Assembly (NCBI GenBank): GCA_024763135.1
Contig: JANTGD010000263.1
Span: 1-5,521 of the forward strand
Direction of reading: 5' to 3'
DNA from: Thiotrichales bacterium
GTDB taxonomy: Bacteria; Pseudomonadota; Gammaproteobacteria; UWMA-0217
Length of the DNA stretch: 5,521 nucleotides
Shown here: positions 1 through 5,521 of the stretch, one piece after another
How positions within the stretch are numbered: the first letter of the stretch is position 1
Layout: each line of letters begins with the position of its first letter
Notes under the pieces: generated by a model
Database searches by the model: none
What the model saw: only the letters and a program-made list of their open reading frames with translations
What the model was told of the DNA's origin: nothing
Program-made: the position numbers and the translations under genes

Positions 1-156
1 CTGCGCCTTGATGCGCAGCATCACAAAAGCGCTGAGTCCGTCATTTTAAACTGGGCGAGGTACTAGTACCACTGCCTGGGAAGCATCCACAAGCCGGCGA
101 AAATCTGCTAGTTTAACCGGCTAGCTCTCTAGAACTTCACACGACCCTGACCACTC
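1..156. other. non-coding leader upstream of metG
   Basis: No open frame of useful length is visible here on either strand. The stretch holds several small symmetric elements: CTGCGC/GCGCAG around a six-base loop (1-18), the perfect palindrome GGTACTAGTACC (59-70), and GCTAG/CTAGC arms around nine bases (107-125). The metG promoter should lie here, but I cannot pick a convincing -35/-10 pair. The bases just before the metG ATG are pyrimidine-rich and contain no Shine-Dalgarno motif. In several gammaproteobacteria metG is divergent from mrp/apbC (general knowledge), but the few minus-strand codons available at the window edge are too short to test that. Confidence 0.6.
59..70. repeat. perfect 12-bp palindrome upstream of metG
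   Basis: GGTACTAGTACC is its own reverse complement and lies 86 bases before the metG start codon. A perfect 12-base palindrome in a promoter-bearing region could be a dimeric-regulator site, but no known operator matches it that I recognise, so its function is open. The symmetry is directly visible; a regulatory role is inference only. Confidence 0.4.
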
Positions 157-2172
157 ATGCGCTCCATACTCGTCACCAGTGCACTACCTTACGCAAACGG
201 CCCCATCCACCTTGGCCACTTGGTGGAATACATTCAAACCGACATCTGGGCGCGTTTCCAGCGCATGCGCGGGCATGAGTGCTACTACGTCTGTGCCGAT
301 GATGCGCATGGCACACCGATCATGCTTCGCGCCCAACAGGAAGGCATAGAGCCTGAGGCACTGATCGAGCGTATTTCCAAAGAACATCAGGCCGACTTCA
401 AAGAATTTTTAATTGGGTTCGATAATTATTACTCCACGCATAGCCCCGAAAACCAGATGTTCTCTAACCTGATTTACGAGAGGGCCCGGGATGCAGGGCA
501 TATAGAACGACGTGTCATAAAACAAGCCTATGACCCCGAGGCTGGCATGTTCCTGCCCGATCGCTTCATCAAAGGCGAATGCCCCCGCTGTGGCGCACCA
601 GATCAATATGGAGATTCTTGCGAAAACTGTGGCGCGACCTATAGCCCTACGGATCTCAAAAATGCGGTGTCCGCAATCTCCGGTGCGACCCCCATCGAAA
701 AAGAGTCAGAACATTTCTTCTTCAAGCTCGGTGATTTCGAGGCATTGCTCAAAGACTGGACACACAGTGGCCATCTACAACCTGAAATCATCAACAAACT
801 GGAGGAATGGTTCGAGGCGGGCCTGAGCGACTGGGATATTTCGCGTGACGCGCCGTACTGGGGATTTGAAATCCCAGATGCCCCTGGCAAGTATTTTTAT
901 GTTTGGCTCGATGCGCCAATCGGCTATTTAGCGAGTTTTAAAAATTTTTGCGATCGTGAAGGCATAGAGTTTGAGCGGTTTTGGGCAGCCGACGCCAGCG
1001 CTGAGGTCCATCATTTTATTGGCAAAGACATCGCTTATTTCCACACTTTGTTCTTTCCCGCCATGTTGCACGCCGCAGGGTTTCGCATGCCGACTGCCGT
1101 CCACTGCCACGGCTTTTTGACTGTCAACGGCCAGAAGATGTCGAAATCCAGAGGAACGTTCATCAAAGCCCGAACTTACCTGGATCACCTGAACCCCGAG
1201 TATTTACGCTATTATTTCGCCGCCAAACTGGGTCCGGGGATAGACGATATCGATCTCAACCTGGAGGACTTCCGTGCCCGCGTCAACGCCGACTTAGTCG
1301 GCAAGGTCGTGAATATTGCGTCTCGCTGCGCCGGCTTCATTAGCAAACGTTTCGCCGGCAAACTGGCCACGACACTACCACAAACCGAACTATTCGATGC
1401 CTCAGCAGCGGCGAGTGAAGGCATCGCACAGCTTTACGAGAACCTGGAATATGGTCATGCAGTACGCCAGATCATGGCCCTGGCCGATCAAGCCAATCAA
1501 TATATCGATGAGGCCAAGCCGTGGGTTTTGATCAAAGACCCCGATCGCCAGACTGAGGTTCAGGAAATCTGTAGCCTCGGACTCAACCTGTTTCGCAACT
1601 TGATGGTATACCTCAAGCCAATCCTGCCTCATTTGGCCGAAGAAGCAGAAGCTTTTCTCAACTGCCCACCACTGCACTGGGATAGCGTGAAGACTCCCTT
1701 GCTCGACACTCAGATCCACCGTTTTAAGCCCCTGATGACGCGCGTGGAACAGGAGGCATTGGAGGCCATACTCGCGGATGCGCAAGCAGCTCCAGAAGAA
1801 ACCCCGACAAAAACCCCGGCTGCGTTGGCGGCCGAACCACTTGCAGAGACCATAGAATTTAGCGACTTCGCAAAAATTGACCTGCGCGTTGCCAAAATCG
1901 TCCAGGCATCCGAAGTCAAAGGCGCGGACAAATTGCTGCAGCTCACACTCGATTTGGGCGGTGAAACACGGTATGTGTTTGCAGGCATCAAATCCGCTTA
2001 CCAACCCAGTGATCTAGTGGGCCGTCTGACCGTGATGGTTGCCAATTTAGCACCCCGAAAAATGCGTTTTGGAGTGTCCGAAGGTATGGTGCTCGCCGCA
2101 GGCCCTGGCGGCAAAGAACTCTACCTGCTGCAGCCGGACGCCGGTGCTCAACCGGGCATGCGGGTCAAATAG
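157..2172 (+). CDS. metG: methionyl-tRNA synthetase (class I, MetG1 type with C-terminal tRNA-binding domain)
   Basis: The 671-residue product activates methionine with ATP and attaches it to initiator and elongator tRNA-Met in the cytoplasm (EC 6.1.1.10). The Rossmann catalytic core begins almost at residue 1 and carries the HIGH-type motif HLGH at 18-21 and KMSKS at 327-331. Four zinc-knuckle cysteines sit in the connective-peptide insertion at 142, 145, 155 and 158. Trp250, in WLDAPIGY, lies in the methionine pocket region. The helical anticodon-binding domain includes the EAKPW stretch with Trp456, matching the anticodon-reading Trp of E. coli MetG. An Ala/Pro/Glu/Thr-rich linker (about 540-565) joins it to a Trbp111/EMAP-like OB-fold (about 566-671), the dimerising tRNA-binding appendix. 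Length is close to the roughly 675 residues of E. coli MetG, so the gene is complete. The start is set by the MRSILVTSALPYANGPIHLGH N-terminus, although no Shine-Dalgarno precedes it. All key motifs are intact. Confidence 0.99.
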   Translation: MRSILVTSALPYANGPIHLGHLVEYIQTDIWARFQRMRGHECYYVCADDAHGTPIMLRAQQEGIEPEALIERISKEHQADFKEFLIGFDNYYSTHSPENQMFSNLIYERARDAGHIERRVIKQAYDPEAGMFLPDRFIKGECPRCGAPDQYGDSCENCGATYSPTDLKNAVSAISGATPIEKESEHFFFKLGDFEALLKDWTHSGHLQPEIINKLEEWFEAGLSDWDISRDAPYWGFEIPDAPGKYFYVWLDAPIGYLASFKNFCDREGIEFERFWAADASAEVHHFIGKDIAYFHTLFFPAMLHAAGFRMPTAVHCHGFLTVNGQKMSKSRGTFIKARTYLDHLNPEYLRYYFAAKLGPGIDDIDLNLEDFRARVNADLVGKVVNIASRCAGFISKRFAGKLATTLPQTELFDASAAASEGIAQLYENLEYGHAVRQIMALADQANQYIDEAKPWVLIKDPDRQTEVQEICSLGLNLFRNLMVYLKPILPHLAEEAEAFLNCPPLHWDSVKTPLLDTQIHRFKPLMTRVEQEALEAILADAQAAPEETPTKTPAALAAEPLAETIEFSDFAKIDLRVAKIVQASEVKGADKLLQLTLDLGGETRYVFAGIKSAYQPSDLVGRLTVMVANLAPRKMRFGVSEGMVLAAGPGGKELYLLQPDAGAQPGMRVK

Positions 2173-2263
2173 CCTCTCCGCTATATTTAGAGAAATTTGC
2201 TGGGCCAGCCCCTCCAAACGGTGCCATATAGATGCAAAAAATCAGAATTGCGTAATCGTTGCT

Positions 2264-4963
2264 ATGCTGAGTCGTTTCATCAAACCAAAATGGAAGCATA
2301 AAGATCCCCGTGTGCGCCAGGCCGCTGTCCGGGACATCACAGACGACCGGATTCTGATCGAACTGGCCAATACCGATCCGGATTTTGATGTTCGCCGGGC
2401 GGCGCTCCGCTGTATTGAACATATCGACAGTTTGTTGCAGGTCGAAGTGCCTCAGGCGCTCGAACGAGCCTGTGCGGCGCGTTATGCAGAGCTAACCCTG
2501 AAAAATTTGGCACGACCTTTCTACACTGACGCCCAACAAAAATTCTTCGCCTTAATCGACGACGCCAGCTACTTTAAAACCGTTGCAGAACAAGCCGCTG
2601 ATCCCGGGCTGCGCCTTGAGGCGTTGCAATATATTAGCGACCAAACAGTGTTACAGGCTCGCCTTAGCATTGATACGAACATCCAAATACGGAGTTATTG
2701 CGCCGCCCAGCTGCAAGACGAACAGGCGATTCGCGCCGCCCTCCAGCAGCTTGGCCGTAAGGATAAGCGGATTACCAAACAACTTCGCCAAAAACTCAAT
2801 GCAATAGAAGCCACAAGAAAACTCGAACTGGAAAGAGAACGTCTACTGTCGCGCTTGGACACGTTAGGCCGGGAGGCGCATTGGCAACGGGATCAAACTA
2901 CTTTACTGAGCCTGAAGAATTCCTGGTCTCAACTGGCGCCGCCGCCCGAGACACAGATCACTGCGACTTTCGAACAAACCTGTGAGGCAGCCGAGAAGCG
3001 CATTGCCGAACTCCGCGCGCAAGAAACTGCCCGCAAACCCCTGCGCCAGGAAAAAGAACAGCAATGTGAATGGCTGGAACGCTATCTTGAGCAACTCAAT
3101 GGACAACAACGTCTCGCAGCATCTGAAGCGCGGGATATTCAAGCCACGCTTGATCTGTTCGTCCAGGAGTGGAATGATTTGCCCACACTACCGGAACACG
3201 AAGAAGCACAGCTGGCCAATCGCTTCCATGCAGCGGTGAGCACATGCCGGCAACGCATCGACGAGCTCCTGGAAACGAGTCGAAAAACGGCGCATCTGGA
3301 AAAAATTTTGCAACAAGCCGCAGCACTACTCCAACGTAAAGCACCCAGTTTGCAGCAGTTGGATCGTTTAGTGACCGCCTGGCAGCGCGAGACCATGCCC
3401 GAGGATTCTGTGTTGGCTGACGCCTATCGTCAGCAGTTCGATCAGTTACAGCAGCGCATCCGCGCGCGCATCGATAAACAAGCCCGGGAAACCGCCGATG
3501 GGTTACGTTTAATCAATGCTTGGCTTGACGAAATCGACACTAACCTCTCCAACGAACGACTGGAAAATTCTGCCAAGCGTGAACACCAGATCCTTGAATT
3601 ACTCAATGCTTTGCCCGCTATTGCTGACTCGCAACGACATCAAATCGAAGCGCGCCTGAAAAACATTTCTCCACAGATAAAAAATTTACAGGGTTGGCGT
3701 CACTGGGGCACCGATCGGGCTCGCGAACAGCTCATCGCAGAAGCCCAGGCACTCCAGGAAAAAACCCTTTCGATTCCAGAGCGGGCTGCAGCAGTCAAGG
3801 ACCTCCGGCAACGCTGGAAACAACTAGGTAAGCTAGACCCGAGCACGCAACGCAAACTTTGGCAGCACTTTGACAAAGCCTGTACTGCAGCCTATCAGCC
3901 TTGTAAAGAGCATTTTGCACAAGCAGCCCAGCAGCGCAATCAGAACCTAGGCAAGCGTCAGGAAGTCTGCGCAGCGCTTGAAGCGCTCCTGAACGACACC
4001 GATTGGTCGCAGCCTGATTGGCGTGAAGCCGATCGTAACTATCATCGGCTGCAGAACCGCTGGCGCAGCCTGGGCCCCGTCAACCGTCAAGATTGGCAAG
4101 TCATCTTGAAACGCTACCAAGCGGCCGTAACCGCTTTGGAGTCAGCACTTGAGCCCGAGCGAGAGCGCAATCTGCAAGCACGCGTATCATTGATCGATGC
4201 CATTGAGGCACTGACCGAACAAACGGATAGCCGCGAAGCGCTAAAGGCGCTTAAACCATTACAGAACCGATGGCAGATCACGGTCACCAGTAAACGCGCA
4301 ACAGAGCAACGCCTCTGGAAACAGTTTAAAGCCGCGGGGGATCGCATCTATCAGCGAGAGCAGGATCGTCGCGCCCTCAAGTCCGCTGAGCTCAATCAAA
4401 CTATGCAGCGCAAAGAGGCACTGCTCGAGTCCGCCGAGCAACTCGTACATGCGTCGAAAGAGGAGATCGTGAGTGGCATGGCAATGCTTAAACAGCAATG
4501 GGCTGCCGAACCGCTACCGAACCACCGCAGCGCAAAATCCCTCGAAGTACGATTTAATACTGCACTGCGAAAGGCCACCGACCAGATTGAAATTGAAACA
4601 TTGGAAGCGCAGCGTGAAAAACTTCGGCACGCGCTACAAACCCTGCCCAGCACAGACGAGCACCCACCAGTCCCAGACGATACGGTGACCGAAAGGCTTC
4701 TGGAACTTGAAATCGTGCTGGGGATCGACTCTCCAGCAGCGTTCACCAAGCGACGCATGCAAAAACAGGTTGAGCGCCTAAACGCGCGCCTTGCAGACAA
4801 GCAAACACAAAATACGCTGGAAACGATCAGCGAGCAGTTCTTACAGCTGACCCAATCCAATAACACCCTCGATAAGACATCCCAGGGACGTTTGCAGAAC
4901 ATTTTCGAAGCCCTTGATGCGCAACTGATCACCCGAATCCAGGAAATCAAACAGGGGGATTGA
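2264..4963 (+). CDS. DUF349 domain-containing protein with N-terminal HEAT-like repeats, function unknown
   Basis: The 899-residue product has no signal peptide or membrane segment and is rich in Gln, Ala, Arg, Glu and Leu, so it is probably a cytoplasmic, mostly helical protein. The N-terminal part (about 12-160) has HEAT-like helices with a D-P-x-x-x-R pattern starting at 14, 38, 113 and 137. Residues about 160-800 are coiled-coil-like and hold tandem DUF349-type units. Their key Trp residues are at 221, 303, 373, 518, 600, 670 and 746; an eighth unit near 447 has Leu in place of Trp. Most units have Phe or Tyr about 18 residues after the Trp. The clearest copies are at 518 and 670, where the Trp is followed by LW(x2)F. 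The frame is open for 65 codons upstream into the metG 3' end, but that part is not protein-like. The start at 2264 gives MLSRFIKPKWKHKDPRVRQAAV, an N-terminus typical of gammaproteobacterial homologues as I know them. No good ribosome-binding site precedes it. DUF349 has no established biochemical role that I can assign; the repeat structure suggests a scaffold or binding protein (inference). Confidence 0.93.
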   Translation: MLSRFIKPKWKHKDPRVRQAAVRDITDDRILIELANTDPDFDVRRAALRCIEHIDSLLQVEVPQALERACAARYAELTLKNLARPFYTDAQQKFFALIDDASYFKTVAEQAADPGLRLEALQYISDQTVLQARLSIDTNIQIRSYCAAQLQDEQAIRAALQQLGRKDKRITKQLRQKLNAIEATRKLELERERLLSRLDTLGREAHWQRDQTTLLSLKNSWSQLAPPPETQITATFEQTCEAAEKRIAELRAQETARKPLRQEKEQQCEWLERYLEQLNGQQRLAASEARDIQATLDLFVQEWNDLPTLPEHEEAQLANRFHAAVSTCRQRIDELLETSRKTAHLEKILQQAAALLQRKAPSLQQLDRLVTAWQRETMPEDSVLADAYRQQFDQLQQRIRARIDKQARETADGLRLINAWLDEIDTNLSNERLENSAKREHQILELLNALPAIADSQRHQIEARLKNISPQIKNLQGWRHWGTDRAREQLIAEAQALQEKTLSIPERAAAVKDLRQRWKQLGKLDPSTQRKLWQHFDKACTAAYQPCKEHFAQAAQQRNQNLGKRQEVCAALEALLNDTDWSQPDWREADRNYHRLQNRWRSLGPVNRQDWQVILKRYQAAVTALESALEPERERNLQARVSLIDAIEALTEQTDSREALKALKPLQNRWQITVTSKRATEQRLWKQFKAAGDRIYQREQDRRALKSAELNQTMQRKEALLESAEQLVHASKEEIVSGMAMLKQQWAAEPLPNHRSAKSLEVRFNTALRKATDQIEIETLEAQREKLRHALQTLPSTDEHPPVPDDTVTERLLELEIVLGIDSPAAFTKRRMQKQVERLNARLADKQTQNTLETISEQFLQLTQSNNTLDKTSQGRLQNIFEALDAQLITRIQEIKQGD

Positions 4964-4979
4964 ATCCGGGGCAAAACGA

Positions 4980-4994
4980 CTGAAGACCCTTCAG
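4980..4994 (+). other. small hairpin just after the DUF349 gene
   Basis: CTGAAG and CTTCAG form a perfect six-base stem around the loop ACC, starting 17 bases after the stop codon. No T-run follows, so this is not a standard intrinsic terminator. It may stabilise the mRNA 3' end or be chance. Confidence 0.3.
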
Positions 4995-5016
4995 GAGATG
5001 CTTCGGAACAAACACC

Positions 5017-5033
5017 CCGCCATCCATCGGCGG
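5017..5033 (+). other. GC-rich small hairpin downstream of the DUF349 gene
   Basis: CCGCC and GGCGG pair across a seven-base loop. A run of seven T occurs only later, at 5069-5075, so the spacing is wrong for a classical intrinsic terminator. Transcription of the upstream gene may end somewhere in 4980-5080, but no single structure here meets the usual criteria. Confidence 0.3.
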
Positions 5034-5095
5034 CACTGAAAAATAGCTCGGTATCGCTTGTCATTTGATTTTTTTCAATCGCCTTTTAACAGGCT

Positions 5096-5118
5096 GTTAA
5101 GGAAGCTCTGATCAATTC
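5096..5118 (+). repeat. left terminal inverted repeat of the palindromic element
   Basis: These 23 bases match the reverse complement of 5241-5263 at 22 positions. The one difference is C at 5113, opposite A at 5246. The match includes the TTAA flank and one further base. Confidence 0.85.
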
Positions 5119-5258
5119 GTAACCCGGCATCTTGCGGCGAAATCGCCCACTTCTGCGTTGCGGATCTTCACAATAGCCAGCTATTAGGCGCGATCCGCGC
5201 CTTGAACTGGACGATTTTTCACCACAATCTGCTCGCGCCAGAATTAATCAGAGCTTCC
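5101..5258. mobile_element. MITE-like palindromic element with TTAA flanks, probably IS5-type related
   Basis: This 158-bp unit begins GGAAGCTCTGAT and ends with the mirrored ATCAGAGCTTCC. It is flanked on both sides by TTAA (5097-5100 and 5259-5262), which fits a four-base target duplication of the YTAR type known for IS5-group elements. The start GGAAG also resembles the IS5 terminal repeat as I recall it. The interior is an imperfect palindrome along most of its length, centred on AATAGC-CA-GCTATT (5172-5185), so either strand could fold into one long hairpin. No transposase or other plausible reading frame lies inside, so any movement would need an enzyme supplied elsewhere. Because TTAA is itself palindromic, it cannot be told from the sequence alone whether it is duplication or part of the repeat. 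Alternatives are a repetitive extragenic hairpin or a transcription-ending structure. Family assignment is inference. Confidence 0.72.
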
Positions 5259-5263
5259 TTAAC
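5241..5263 (-). repeat. right terminal inverted repeat of the palindromic element
   Basis: Mirror copy of the left end at 5096-5118, 22 of 23 positions identical. It ends with CTTCC followed by TTAAC. Confidence 0.85.
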
Positions 5264-5521
5264 CCGGCGACAAAATGAATCGTGCGCCAAGTATCAGGGC
5301 TGTGTTGGTTCAAGGCGTGCTGCGCCGGTAATCGTGACTGTATTGAACCTAAAAACCTCAGTTGAATCAGCAGCGCAGGGCTGCATGTCACCTTAGCAGT
5401 GGCCACACGGGGCATTACGTGCATTTAAAGATGTATACGAAATCCCGCGCCTACACCGGCTGACGCCTTCTCGATCAGCCAGATGCAGGGGCATGCAGGC
5501 GAGATTGTGAGGCGATTGTTA
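5264..5521. other. non-coding stretch to the window edge, no gene recognised
   Basis: No frame here looks like a protein: the longest reading on the plus strand runs out of the palindromic element and stops at 5396, and minus-strand readings are under 50 codons with no recognisable motif. Visible structure is limited to GGTTCAA/TTGAACC arms (5307-5313 and 5343-5349) enclosing a small GGCG/CGCC hairpin (5314-5326), and an imperfect direct repeat AGGCGA(GA)TTGT at 5497-5508 and 5510-5519. It does not fold as a tRNA by eye. It may be ordinary intergenic DNA, a decayed insertion remnant, or the leader of a gene beyond the edge. Confidence 0.5.

Noticed and set aside
1..21. Minus-strand ATG at 21 as the start of a divergent gene such as mrp
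   Set aside because: Only seven codons are available before the window edge, with no ribosome-binding site and no recognisable N-terminus.
1402..2004. 200-codon open frame on the minus strand inside metG
   Set aside because: It lies entirely antisense to the conserved anticodon-binding and OB-fold parts of metG and has no recognisable motif; it is a shadow of that gene's codon use.
2182..2187. TATATT as a -10 box for the DUF349 gene
   Set aside because: It matches TATAAT at five of six positions, but no acceptable -35 lies 16-18 bases upstream and there is no extended -10 TG. TTGCTG (2197-2202) with TATAGA (2227-2232) has a 24-base spacer, too long.
2069..2263. Upstream extension of the DUF349 gene overlapping the metG 3' end
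   Set aside because: The frame is open from 2069, but those 65 codons are Cys/Ser-rich and unlike the family; the typical N-terminus begins at ATG 2264.
4396..5064. 222-codon open frame on the minus strand at the 3' end of the DUF349 gene
   Set aside because: The translation is dominated by Ser, Cys and Arg, as expected from reading Gln/Ala/Glu-rich coding DNA backwards. Most of it is antisense to a well-supported gene.
5038..5077. Intrinsic terminator using the T-run at 5069-5075
   Set aside because: No GC-rich stem sits directly before the T-run. The only pairing is a weak A/T stem (GAAAAAT with the T-run) across a loop of over 20 bases.
5275..5331. Short frame MNRAPSIRAVLVQGVLRR on the plus strand
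   Set aside because: Eighteen codons, no ribosome-binding site and no known small-protein resemblance; it cannot be distinguished from chance.
5202..5396. 64-codon open frame on the plus strand across the right end of the mobile element
   Set aside because: It starts inside the palindromic element, has no motif or ribosome-binding site, and its composition is not protein-like.

Overview
The window carries two complete plus-strand genes and a compact palindromic insertion-type repeat. The organism is most likely a gammaproteobacterium. This is an inference from the long methionyl-tRNA synthetase with a four-cysteine zinc knuckle and a C-terminal OB-fold, and from the N-terminus of the second gene, which resembles DUF349 proteins I associate with that group. 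No 16S rRNA or other decisive marker is present.

Layout: 1-156 is a non-coding leader rich in small palindromes and CTAG tetramers. 157-2172 is metG, complete. 2173-2263 is a 91-base gap. 2264-4963 encodes an 899-residue cytoplasmic DUF349-family protein with N-terminal HEAT-like repeats and what I read as eight tandem DUF349-type units. 4964-5096 is a 3' region with small hairpins. 5101-5258 is a 158-bp near-palindrome with 23-bp terminal inverted repeats flanked by TTAA, read here as a non-autonomous (MITE-like) element probably mobilised by an IS5-type transposase. 5264-5521 is a further non-coding stretch in which I recognise no gene.

The two genes face the same way and could be co-transcribed, but the gap is long enough for a separate promoter, and nothing in the sequence links their functions. 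MetG charges tRNA with methionine; the role of the DUF349 protein is unknown. Neither gene has a recognisable Shine-Dalgarno sequence. I found no CRISPR array, tRNA, rRNA, riboswitch, phage gene or defence cassette. The items most worth a second look are the eight-unit architecture of the DUF349 protein and the palindromic element after it.
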